Below, piece by piece: positions 1 through 10,110 of a DNA stretch of 26,343 nt. The DNA is from Phoronis ovalis (taxonomy: Eukaryota; Phoronida; Phoronidae). The position numbers and the translations under genes are program-made. Below the pieces are notes generated by a model. The model saw only the letters and a list, made by a program, of their open reading frames with translations, did no database searches and was not told the origin of the DNA. Each line of letters begins with the position of its first letter. The first letter of the stretch is position 1. The stretch lies in the NCBI GenBank assembly GCA_028565635.1, contig JAOXYB010050724.1:1-26343 (forward strand). Direction: 5' to 3'.

Positions 1-1640
1 TACGATTTAAGTTTCAAATGGATATCACATTCCCTTCTTGAGATAGCTCGATAACAGTGAATCTGACGCGGCGGCGGCGGACGCGGCGGTTACAGAGTAA
101 ATCCAAAGTACCTCCAGCCTACTGCTGGGGGTACAATGAACAGAAACTTTCATACAAACAGAAAAAATAGTAGATACATCATCTAGTCTTCACTTTTAAT
201 AGAAAAATGTAAAGTTAATCCCCTTGCTTAAGATTTATCCTGCAAAACACTATAATAGGTATAATTGGCAACTGAATAATCTATTTTTAACTAGGATTGA
301 GAATGGCAGCTCGGTCCAGGATCTAGGTTACATACATGGATATTCAAAATGGTACATACCAGCTTATGCCAAGCATATATGCATTAAAATGCTTTCTGAA
401 TCTAATTCAGAGCCAGAACTGTACGTACAAGTAATATTTATATGTGTGAAATGTAATTACTACTATTATATAATAATTACTATTGTCATTTGATACTAAA
501 TCATTCATTGGTAAAGGCACACAACGCAGCAGTGACCATACTTAAATATATAGGAACTTGTCCAATCATATAGTTTCAAAGCATACATTTTGTCATTTTC
601 CACAAACAGTTCTCAAGTTCACCTCACATTATAATTAATCAATGATTAAGTTTAATTTTTAGTTTTATTTTCTGGAAAAATTATGAACAGCATATAGATT
701 TAACATGGCGTAAGTGTAGTTCAGAGGGCGCTACTGTTGCTTATATGCTTTCCTGTCTGTTTGTTACTAACATCGAAAAGCCCATTTGTACCAATAAATA
801 TTCATGAAACTAGAATTAGAAACTGAGGATCTGATATAATTTGGTTGAGGACAAATAAATTTATGTGCAGAACTATTTATTTTTTCCAAATTATGTCTTA
901 TATTTAAATTCAAGCGGTGTTTATGCAAAATTTGGCAACCTTTAGCAGCCCATATGTGATGAAACATATCTTACATGAATATTTAAAGTGACAATTTAAT
1001 TATTCTAATACCCATCGCCTCTAGATAATAGCGCATGGAATACTATGATGGCTGAACTAAACATCCTCATGCAGTCACGACTGTAAACTTTTTTTAATAG
1101 AAATTAGTATAAAATTTGTTCGGCTTCTTACTTTCAAGGAATTTTTTTTGCATAAAGTGCTAATTTTATAAAAATTAGAGTGATAATGTAGTGACTAACT
1201 ATTCGACATTACAATAATATTGCATTATTGGTGGATAATGCTTGTAACGATTGATATTTTGGAGGTGTGTGATGTATTTTTTACAACTCTCCATACGTCA
1301 CTTTAAAAATCAATATATGCAATATAATTGCTTACTTGAGATAATGACATGTGTATTTCACGAACTCTTATTTTATGACCCCTCATCTTACTTGAGGCAT
1401 TAGATCTGACCTCACAAATTAGCTATTTCAGTGCATTACGAGAAACAGAACAGAAAGATATATATGAGCAAAACATATTTCCACACAAAGTCACTGATGG
1501 TAATAGTAACCTAATTTTGATGTGTGCCACACTGTATTTTGGATGAATTGTTGAAATGACAATCAGAAAGTAAGACAGACTGGTGGACAAATATTTCTTT
1601 TCAAAAAACAAGTTCTAAAATATAATTTCTTTTCACATAC
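1..1640. other. Presumed TULP4 intron, no exon recognised
   Basis: AT-rich sequence with short chance frames. The only striking feature is a GC-rich triplet tract at 65-89. No TULP4 block or other protein family was recognised on either strand. Confidence 0.5.
65..89. repeat. GC-rich GCG-triplet tract
   Basis: Two GACGCGGCGG-type units around a (GCG) run, in a region that is otherwise about two-thirds A/T. It is CpG-dense. No coding frame around it was recognised. Confidence 0.7.
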
Positions 1641-1783
1641 CTGATTTTTAATTGCTATCACTTTCTTTAGGTTACCATCTTTACAGAAAATCTTTACCAA
1701 ATTATCGCACTGCAAGTTTGGTTGGCGTACAAAACCACCCACTGCTAAAAGATCACCATCATTTGACCATTCCATTTTTAAGC
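1641..1783 (-). CDS. TULP4: TULP4 coding exon 7 (last one in the window)
   Basis: The exon reads GLKMEWSNDGDLLAVGG and ends VIAIKNQ. The acceptor is CACTTTCAG and the donor is AATCAG|GTATGTG. The next family block ('ISICWGH..' in vertebrates) was looked for in 1-1640 and not found, so the following exon is probably off the left edge. Confidence 0.87.
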
Positions 1784-4700
1784 CTGAAAGTGAAAAGTAA
1801 TCTTTTATCTGCACATCAGAGGATACAATGCACTGCACTGGTATCTTTATATTATCAATGACTACTTTTTGAAACATTGTTTTAGAATCTTTAACAGATA
1901 TTACACCAAACCTAGATTTTGTTGCAATTACCATGAAGCTTTAAAGTTGACATTTTAAATAGGCGATAAGAAATACGTCTATAAAAAAACAACATTTTCA
2001 TTATAAGTATACATGAGAAATTACAGTTAAAAATATCCATTTTACACGGACAATCAGAAAAAATAGATTTAGCTTTTAACTAATAAAACTTAGAAAAAAA
2101 TTGGAGACTGAAGCTAAGTAAGAACTATTATGATTCATGTGCCTAATATAACAATATTTTAATCATGCATGATATTATAAAAATTTAAAACAAATACAGG
2201 TACAATACAAATACTAACTCGAAGTATTACATGTAACAGGCTAAATTATCAATTTCTAATTATGGACAAAATGCAGGGTAATTTTAACACTTTACATAGA
2301 CATTAGTTCCTTAGTTTTTTTTAATTACTTCATGCTCAAGATAATCTAAATAGAGTAACTAAGAACTTTCAAGACATTTTACATCTGAGATCAAGAGTTT
2401 ACATGACGATCAATATATTACGCAGAATAGATAAGTTATCCAAAGCATATTATCATTAAAACTTATCATAATTAATTTATAAATATTTTTTTATAAGAAC
2501 AAAATTATCTAGAATCTATTTACGGCAGACTACGAACTTGTCTATGGCACAAAGACAAGAAAACTGGAAAATCAAATTAATTTAATATTACAGTGGGTTT
2601 TATCTGGTTATCATAAAGAACAACCTTATAATTAAGTCATGATCAATATCTTTGCAGACAATAAATGTTATTTAGTATTCTTTTGTAGTTTCTAATATTT
2701 ACAAAACAAATACTCTGCATGCCTTTTCTTCAAAAATAGAAATCTTCATTGATTTGGTAAATTTAAATATCACATTTGTCACTTGTTTGCCAGATATACA
2801 AAGAAAAAAGTTTCAAAAAAAACCTTCTAGGTTATAGAAGTCATTATAAAAGTACATTACTTTACAGTTTTTGAAATCTACGGTGGATGCTTTCTCGCAG
2901 TCAGTAGCATTTGAATTTGCATTGTTATTCATCTACTTTTAAAATTACCCAAACAACGACAGGGAAATTATTTCACTTTGATGTTTTACAACAAATTCAG
3001 AAATATCAGAAATTCAAAGTGCACACCTACAAATCACAATAATAACTGATTACACAACAGCTATCATGTTTCATTAAAGTTAGTATATTTTAATATCAAA
3101 AAACTAACAAACCTGTGAGTCCTGTATGTACAGTAGCGTAGCTCAAATCGTCATAATTAGACATAAGAAAGATGACACCATATTTGAAACTAACAGCTAA
3201 CTTGTGAGTTTTACACACATCCTCTGTAAAATATATAGCACAAATTGATGTGGACACAGTGTTCTTCCTATAAAATTATATACTATCTCAGATATAAACT
3301 AAAAAACATATCAGTTTATCTAAATATAAGCCCCCTTTTAATAGGAACCTTCTCTGAATTACCTAAAAAACATTGCAGCCCCAAACGCTTTTAGATAGTG
3401 TTTTAGCAAATGCATAGGATTACTGCAGTTTGCCCATTTATAGTCTGAAAAAAACAACACCCATCAGTATTCCATACCTTCTTGACGCTAGTGGTATACG
3501 TGTATGTGCCAATTTGCAAGGTTAAGGTTATATGTAAATAATAACAAATGTCTGGAAAATCAATTATTCCCCTAAATATTTAAGACAATATGGTAATACG
3601 AACCCAGTAAGGGATGATCTCAAAAGTTATCACAATGACCACAAACGTATAGTGTTTCACATAGGGGGCAGGGGGGTTAAAATCTCCCTACGTTTATGGT
3701 TTAATGCGAAATGAAAAAATCGTGCCTAGTATATATACGATATTTAAAATCATTCCATTAACGCACCCCCGTTTTGAAATAGTAAACGCACACCCGTCAC
3801 ACCACCCCCTTTGAAATAGGAAGAATTTTTTTCTTTGTTTACAGCACTTAATCTGGGCGTATTGGTACAATAGGAGAGGAAATGGCCTTTTTTTGCTTGT
3901 CAGCACGGAGACATTTCAGCATCAGTTTGACCAGGGGGTGTGGGGGGGGGTAATTCCTATACGAAACACTATATGTTTGTGGTCATTGTGAAAACTTTTG
4001 AGATGATCCCTAAACAATTGAGAAAATAAAAAATCGATTGACCACAAACTGACCCTAGACTTCTGGATGGCATGAGAACCTCATTTTTGAAAGTTTCACG
4101 CAGTTTGGAGATTTTGACCTCTTAAATTGTAGATAACCTAGTAACCTCAAGGTCAACTATCCTGTAAGTCAAACTTCAAGGCTGTATGACCAATTGCTCT
4201 TGATTTTCTGCATATTCCTTATATAGATTAATTGAAAAGATGCCTAAACATCTGACATATTGATACATACATAGCCTCAAATGTTATCAAAATGACTTAG
4301 TCTGTGTAACCTGATTTGGACTGAGCAATTTCAGAAATTTGACCTTTATGTTTAAATGACCTTTTGACCTCAAGGTCAACAATAGTCCACACTAGGTATG
4401 TCACAGCTTAAGTGCGCTAGTCATCTCAAGACATAACTCTCTGAAAATTGGAAATAATTATTAAAGAGAGAGAAACAACATAAGAAAAAAAATGTACAAA
4501 CCCAATAGGATAGCTGCTAAAACAGCATTCATGAAAAAACATTTCAGAATTTGCATGTGGTTTGTCCAATACACGCTTAATCAAGCGACTAAAAATATGA
4601 TTTTAATGCTACAACTCAGATTTTGAAATGTTCTCAGCACAGCTGAATACATATATTATATCTAAACAAACAGAAACTTTGACTTTTTACTTCTTAAAAT

Positions 4701-7700
4701 ATTAAAAAAACACTTTCCAAGGGCAATCCACATTTGTCTATTGCAGATTTTTAGCTTGAGAGAGCCCAATTTTGTTTTTCCTCAAGCAGCTACAAGCCCT
4801 TCAACAGAACAAGATGTCATACAGGATAGTTACATTTTCTTGAGTATAACATATAATACATAATACAGTTAAATCTTACCAATGGGAGATCTGCTCCTTT
4901 CTCCATTTTCTTTGTTTTCTTCTCTATCCTCCATATTGAATTTGCCACATGACCACGCCATGGCAGAAATTTCCATTCCATCTAATAGGTTAACCTGTGT
5001 AATCATAGCACCAGTTGATCCCATGACAACAATCTGTCCATGGGACGTACCAAGTAAAATCTGCAGAATAATAGATTACACTTTAACCCTCATAGGACAT
5101 TTAAGCCAAAATATTATAACATGATTAATGTACATCAAATAATAAAAAGTTGCTTTTATGTGAGAAAGCAATTTTGAAGAGGACACGCCAATTGAGAGAA
5201 GGATTTTAAAATAATTCCACTATAAAGATTGGATATTTTATGTACTAATTAATTAATGAAGTAATCCATTTTTTTTCAAGAGGAAAACTTTTCAAAGCTA
5301 TTATCTTAAGTTCCTAATTACTTGTTTCAGAAGATACCTATTCCACAGATCATTCAACTAATAGGATATTCAACAGTAACAGTTAGTTGATGTCCGCTGT
5401 GTTTTACATGCGCAAACAACAGCTAATAAACTCAAACTAATATTTACCTTTGTATCATCCGGAGTCCATACACCTGCTGTTATTTGTGTATTGTCAAGAT
5501 TCAACATGGAAGACCAATACCTCTGTCCACCAACAGAACCTACTAGCACAAAACCATCCTGGTAACAGATCACAGCCATTCTTCCATCATGAGACCAGTT
5601 AAAATCTGTTACCTTTACAAAGAAGAAAATTAAACGAATGAACACATTCAGATTTTAGAAGTTCCGGCTTTGTATTCCAAATTCTGTTTCTCAGATAACA
5701 CATGAGCCTAGTTACTCAATAATCACAGTGGTCCTTAGGACAGCTTAGCTAATACAAGATTAAATACAGATTGACAGACTTATTTATAGTGATTTCGGTG
5801 CTATTCAGACCTGGTTGTGTCTGTCATTTATAAGCTCAACCGACCATCGTCCTTCATGACGAATCCATACGAATATCACTCCATTTGCATCACAAGTTGC
5901 AAGTTTTTGATAGGGTTCATTCCATCTGACCATAATAACCTAGAAATATAGCATTCTTTGATTACCAAAAAATGATTAGTTTGCATTACCCACACAAGCA
6001 GGAAATCCACAAGTGACTGCCAGTGGTATTGTTATGCTACTCTAAATTATGATAGATGGAATAATACTGTCAAAAACACCTCCAAGTGGCAAGCACAAAA
6101 GCACCAGATAACATTATTTAACTTCAATTCAAACTTACAGGAAATATTTTCATTATGAAAAAAGCACCTCACTAAATGTGTGCCATCACGATAAAAAATG
6201 CATAAAATAAGAAATTTTCAGATAAAAAGTTTATACATTTTTTTAAATTATTTTTTTGTTTACAAGTACTAGGAAATCTGAATATGCAATCATTACACAA
6301 AAATAATGCTTATTCTACCCCATTACAACTTACTGTAAAACTACAGAAATACATATTTAAAAATCATTCGCTATAAACCATAATTATACAAGACATTACA
6401 TTGCACAAACAAGATGTTCCATTTTTTAGAATCATTTGTACTGTGTAAGAAGACCTAAGCAGAGATAATTGTTTTATCAATATTTCTTTACATACAGTAA
6501 CATCTTAGGGATTCTAGATATGATGATTGTTACAAATGTACATTCTTTGCACTTTACAGGTTAAATAACCATAGTAATGGGAAAGAATGAAACCCTGGTG
6601 CTCCCGCTTGCACTAAAAGGTAGTTAAGAAGACTAGATCTAGTAGCTATTGGGACAACTTCACATTTTATACATTAAATTCTGCATAAAGATGACTAAAA
6701 TTAATTTCTGCACAGTTTCAATTTTGTATTTGCCACCTTACTTGTACCCCTCAGATAATTATTCGCAAATTCCATCAATGAGTATAAAAGACTTATAAAA
6801 TATGCAAAACAGCTGTGATCGATTGTGAAAATAAAGTATGTAATTTGTTTTACAGCAAAAGTTATCCTGGATATTAACTTATACAACTGAACAAAATGGC
6901 AATCCCACCTTGTGAGAAGTTGCAAAGTAATATTATAGTGCACTGCCTTAGTGCATGCAGTTTCAAAACATCGATACTAAGTCATTTCTTCCAGTTGACA
7001 GTAACATACTGTATGCGGTTATGGGGAGATAAGCCTCGCAACTAAAACTTGGTCTATGGCAAAATAAAATTGTTCAAGTACATTTTTTTCTTTGTTGTGA
7101 ATTTATTTAGCTTGTGATCCACTGTTTAGGCCACTTAATTAAGAATAAGTACCTCACAACGATGTCCTCCAAGATTATAATTTGTCCTGGCAGGTGATTC
7201 ATAGTTTTTCCAGCAGTGACAAGTAGTAAATGTAACTCCCACAACACCTTTAACATTACCAGTCGCTAACCACCCTAAAAACAAAGATGTGGTAAAACCT
7301 ATTATATAAACAAAATCGAAAAATACTTATCTATTTTGTCTATGTCCCTGCCCTATTCTGCTATATGTAGCAATTTCTTGCATTATTTGTATAGCAAGCG
7401 CATGAGTTTTTTTTAATATAGTTTGGTAGGTGGTACGTCTCTGAAGGAAGAAATTTAGAATCAATCTTATAGCACTGCATATATTGAAACTTGGCCCCAT
7501 CCTATGCCCAAAAACTCCAAAACATACTCCATGCTTTATGCTATACCAAATTTTACTGGTTTCGTGACCATAACATACCGATTCCAACATTCTTAATTTG
7601 CTAGAGCGGTTCACATGTGGCTTTAATGCGAAAAGTTAACAGGGAATTTAATCTTAATGCCCAAAAAATACTGTTATTTGTTTTATGACATACAACACAT

Positions 7701-8508
7701 AATTTATAAAAAATTAGACCCATTTTATATGGCTCTCGCGACTTGGCCTCAAAAATCATTATCATGTTTTTTTTTATATATATCAAAGAAACATCAAGAG
7801 GCATCTCTACAACAAAATGCATATAAAAAGATGTCCCATATCAGAGTAGCTCACTCTCACCAGCCGAATAAGCTGGAGATAAAAAATTTAGGGAGATAAA
7901 AAATTTAAAGTATTTATTAAAGATAAAATATTTGAATATTTTTTATTTCACAAAGATAATCACCAGTAAACTCGCATCGAAGAGCTGTTTAATTCTTCTG
8001 CTAAATAAGACAAAAGTGTATTATGTACAAGTTGCTCAATCGGAACTAGTAATGATAAATAACACGGTTTTTCAACAAAAAAAAAAGTATCCATGCATAT
8101 CGTGTTGTTCATCAAATTAAAAAGCTTTTTCAAACAAAAATACTACTAGTGATTTCCTTTTTGAATCAGATGTTCAGCCAAAGTAATCCAAATATTTACA
8201 CATTACACATACAGAAATGCTATTGTTGGCAAGTGCTCCAAGTATTGGACGTTGATGTATTTGTAGATTCAAAGTACAGCAATTTTGTTTCATATTAATA
8301 GAACAATCGAGTGCTCATAGGTGCATGGTAAAGGAATATGTTTGTGCTCTATCCATAAGTACTCACCTTCTTGGTAATATAAATCTTTATCTAACTTCAA
8401 CCCATCTTCATTTGGTAGCATGTCTGGTACTTTTCCCATCCACGACAAAGATTGAATATTTGTATCACATTTTAAAGAAGGACCTTGCTCAAGATAGACA
8501 TGCACCAT
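1641..8508 (-). CDS. TULP4: TULP4-like WD40/tubby-superfamily protein, N-terminal seven coding exons (partial, spliced)
   Basis: TULP4 (TUSP) proteins join an N-terminal WD40 domain to a SOCS box and a C-terminal tubby domain; the SOCS box suggests a cullin-RING ubiquitin ligase substrate adaptor. Seven minus-strand exons (8508-8367, 7274-7153, 5939-5811, 5612-5448, 5060-4880, 3223-3113, 1783-1641) have GT-AG borders and matching phases and total 993 nt, or 331 codons without a stop. Strong family blocks are WLATGN, VRWNEPYQKLATCDA, WSHDG, DGFVLVGSVGGQRYWSS, GVWTPDD, NYDDLS and GDLLAVGG, in the same order as vertebrate TULP4. The start ATG has a good context (CAACAATGG) and opens with the family's short N-terminus. 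The 3' exons for the SOCS box and tubby domain are not in the window. An acidic/polar stretch in exon 5 replaces the longer acidic insert of vertebrates. The identity is secure; recognition is from memory of the family, without an alignment. Confidence 0.9.
1784..3112. other. TULP4: TULP4 intron between exons 6 and 7
   Basis: About 1.3 kb of AT-rich sequence with homopolymer runs. No coding block or terminal-repeat element was recognised. Confidence 0.6.
3113..3223 (-). CDS. TULP4: TULP4 coding exon 6
   Basis: Short exon reading DVCKTHKLAVSFKYG and then IFLMSNYDDLS; NYDDLS is a family signature. The acceptor is TTTTACAG and the donor is ACAG|GTTTGT. It enters and exits in phase 1. Confidence 0.88.
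3611..4010. mobile_element. PIF/Harbinger-like MITE with about 50-bp terminal inverted repeats and TAA duplication
   Basis: The left end begins GGGATGATCTCAAAAGTT and the right end, read on the minus strand, begins GGGATCATCTCAAAAGTT. The two arms match at 45 of the first 48 positions. TAA flanks both ends (3608-3610 and 4011-4013), as expected for PIF/Harbinger target duplications. The 400-bp body has no transposase frame. It carries G-runs inside both arms and an internal near-repeat around 'TTTGAAATAG'. It sits in the TULP4 intron between exons 5 and 6. The superfamily call rests on TSD length and the GGG start. Confidence 0.8.
4021..4440. repeat. Dispersed-type repeat with TTGACCTCAAGGTCAA boxes
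   Basis: Directly right of the MITE lie repeated palindromic boxes built on GACCTCAAGGTCA: CCTCAAGGTCAA at about 4145 and TTGACCTCAAGGTCAA at about 4366, plus half boxes (TTTGACCT) near 4118 and 4340. Each contains TCAAGGTCA. The arrangement suggests two diverged units of about 220 bp. No coding content was seen. Confidence 0.5.
4880..5060 (-). CDS. TULP4: TULP4 coding exon 5
   Basis: The exon begins ILLGTSHGQIVVMGSTG, matching the 'FGTADGQVIVMD' region of the family, and ends in a charged stretch (EDREENKENGERSRSPI). The acceptor is TTCTGCAG and the donor is ATTG|GTAAG (phase 1). The charged tail stands where vertebrates have a longer acidic insert. Confidence 0.88.
5448..5612 (-). CDS. TULP4: TULP4 coding exon 4
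   Basis: Fifty-five codons in phase 0, including FNWSHDGRMAVICYQDG, GSVGGQRYWSS and AGVWTPDDTK. The acceptor is TGTAAAG and the donor is AAAG|GTAAAT. Reading past the donor quickly loses family similarity. Confidence 0.92.
5811..5939 (-). CDS. TULP4: TULP4 coding exon 3
   Basis: Forty-three codons in phase 0 on both sides, including VRWNEPYQKLATCDANG and FVWIRHEGRWSVEL. This is the most conserved stretch of the WD40 region. The acceptor is TTTCTAG and the donor is CCAG|GTCTGA. Confidence 0.92.
6000..7152. other. TULP4: TULP4 intron between exons 2 and 3
   Basis: AT-rich intron sequence. Frames here are short and unrelated to known proteins, and no terminal-repeat element was recognised. Confidence 0.55.
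7153..7274 (-). CDS. TULP4: TULP4 coding exon 2
   Basis: The exon reads WLATGNVKGVVGVTF near its start and closes with NLGGHRCE. The acceptor is TTTTTAG and the donor is GAG|GTAC. It enters in phase 1 and exits in phase 0, fitting both neighbours. It carries the first WD40 blade material. Confidence 0.88.
7873..7906. repeat. Short tandem duplication in a TULP4 intron
   Basis: The 15-mer GAGATAAAAAATTTA occurs twice in tandem, separated by GG. It is probably a local slippage product. Confidence 0.6.
8367..8508 (-). CDS. TULP4: TULP4 coding exon 1 (start codon)
   Basis: This exon encodes 47 codons plus one base, beginning MVHVYLEQGPSLKC and ending DLYYQEG across the junction. The exon itself probably starts at 8513, because CCCTTTAG lies just upstream and makes an acceptor only 5 nt before the ATG. 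The donor is GAAG|GTGAGT (phase 1). Confidence 0.88.
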
Positions 8509-8519
8509 TGTTGCTAAAG

Positions 8520-9162
8520 GGTGAATACATTATTTGTTAATTATAATATGCATTACTGTATCTTTACAATTTACATAGCACAGAATATTGGGATTTTTTT
8601 TGGAAACAAACGTTGCATACATAATTGATTGCAGTTATAAATGCGTCTCAAGGGATAGTTCTACTTTGGATGCAGCAGTTATATTTAAATCCCATTTAAA
8701 TACTAGTACCCAAAATTGTACTGTAGGCAGCTGCATTTTTCTTAACTTCCATTAAATCCAACAGGGATGATATGGATCGAGAATGTGTAAGCGGGAGCAA
8801 ATCTCAAAATCTGACAAAGTAGCAGTTCAACAACACTGAGGTATAATTTTTTTTTGTATGTCTGGTATAATTCACAAGCAGTTGAGTGACCATCACTATT
8901 ATATGTGTCTTAATATTTCATTTGCATTTATTTCATAAATTGACCTTTTGTTTATTAGTGCTGGGTTATTTGTATACAATAGACACATAATTTATTTGTA
9001 ACAATACATACTTTCTTCTGTGGGTTTGCCATTGATGAAGTACAACATTGAGCTTAATTTACTACTTATAATTCCTAAAAACCTTTTCCTGGGAAAATCC
9101 AAGGACAATGAAACAAATACATCTCAGTATACTCAGACAGCTATGATGACACTAAGCTCATA
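8520..9162. other. TULP4: Presumed first TULP4 intron, unremarkable part
   Basis: AT-rich DNA between coding exon 1 and the foldback element. No coding block was recognised. Confidence 0.5.
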
Positions 9163-9164
9163 TA

Positions 9165-9651
9165 GTCCTGGTTACATGACCCTGCTACTTTGTATTGCTT
9201 GCCTGCGACAGAGTACTAGGGTCATGGGCCAGACAGTGTTAAAAACTGCTTTTCCACTAAACCTTTTCTTGCAAGACTCACCTAATGTACCAGAGTACAA
9301 TAGACACCAAAAACACTTTTTGATAGCACTTCAAGTTTTTAACACTCCTTGGGCCATATTACCCGTAGGGTCCTGGCCACCTCATATCTCAAACCAGCCG
9401 AAGTTCAACTAACCTTCACGTATACGCAATAGCATAATTCTATGCTGACGTGCTGTTGAATACAGTGGTAAATAATAAGAAACGGAATATTCAAGGAACA
9501 CAGACAGAAGCAAAAATTTAGGTGGAATTCATCTATTTTTAAATTAAGAAAGGAACTGTTTTCGAATTTCGGCTGGTTTGAGATATGAGGCGGCATGACG
9601 CTACGGACAAGCCGGAGGCTGTCCATAGGCATAGGGTCATATTTGCAGGAC
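9165..9651. mobile_element. Foldback MITE-like element with nested inverted repeats
   Basis: The outer ends match as inverted repeats: GTCCTGGTTACATGACCCT at 9165 against GTCCTGCAAATATGACCCT read leftward from 9651. TA flanks both ends (9163-9164 and 9652-9653). Inside are two further inverted pairs: CCTCATATCTCAAACCAGCC (about 9379) against its complement (about 9571-9590), and a GGGCCA..AGTGTTAAAAACT arm (about 9227-9248) against about 9334-9358. A small GGACAAGCC/GGCTGTCC hairpin lies at 9605-9623. No transposase frame was seen. The TA flank suggests a Tc1/mariner-mobilised element. It lies between the proposed 5' UTR exon and coding exon 1 of TULP4. Confidence 0.65.
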
Positions 9652-9966
9652 TAAGAAGTAAGATCTACACTACTTTCCCCCCTTTTAATACGTACTGTTT
9701 AATACTTCCATATCGATATGCGAGTAGTGGGTTATTTCTATTATTCTGATGTGCCGGTAATGGCTGCTGGCTTAGCTAGCCTATGCTTAAAAATTCGGTA
9801 TCAGACAGTGGGTATACATGTCCAAAACAAAAAAAACAACATCTGAAGAGCCATCACCAATTGTTCTTTTGAATTCGAGTAGCTTTATATTGGATTTTTT
9901 GTTAACAAAGGCACCATGCTATACCGCATTTTCATCAAATATAAGAAGAATCTTAACTTTACGTAC

Positions 9967-10080
9967 CTATGAAACCCAAGCCATCATTGCAGCCGGTTAA
10001 CGATTATAAATAACGGAGAGCTTCACTTTCTCTTTGTGCTCATTCTGTGAATGATTTTTCTTGACGAATGCGCACTTGCC
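9967..10080 (-). other. TULP4: Candidate TULP4 5' UTR exon
   Basis: Coding exon 1 has an acceptor only 5 nt before its ATG, so an upstream non-coding exon is expected. On the minus strand a strong donor, CATAG|GTACGTAA, ends at 9967. The sequence just upstream is locally CpG-richer than its surroundings. The segment has two 7-codon upstream frames: ATGAGC.. (10043-10023) and ATGATG.. (9987-9967), the latter ending with TAG exactly at the donor. The right end of the exon is a guess, set by the ETS site. Confidence 0.4.
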
Positions 10081-10110
10081 ACTTCCGGGAACGTGTAAAC
10101 AATATTGTTA
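10060..10110 (-). promoter_or_regulatory. TULP4: Candidate TULP4 promoter with an ETS site
   Basis: On the minus strand CCGGAAGT (10088-10081) is a consensus ETS/GABP site. GTGCGCATTCG about 10 bases downstream resembles an NRF1 half site. CpG density is raised here, and no good TATA box is placed, as in many housekeeping promoters. The promoter role is inferred from position. Confidence 0.35.

Noticed and set aside
224-493. Plus-strand 89-codon frame reading GYIHGYSKWYIPAYAKH
   Set aside because: It has some protein-like residues in the middle but no recognised family, no clear splice borders and an AT-driven tail. Kept out of the gene list.
1563-1934. Minus-strand 123-codon frame
   Set aside because: Only 1641-1783 is coding (TULP4 exon 7). 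The rest reads through the acceptor into intron sequence.
3694-3906. Minus-strand frame with cysteines inside the MITE
   Set aside because: It lies wholly in a non-autonomous element between inverted repeats and has no family likeness.
9020-9632. Frames on both strands ending PPHISNQPKF
   Set aside because: The shared peptide comes from the inverted repeat arms of the foldback element, not from genes.
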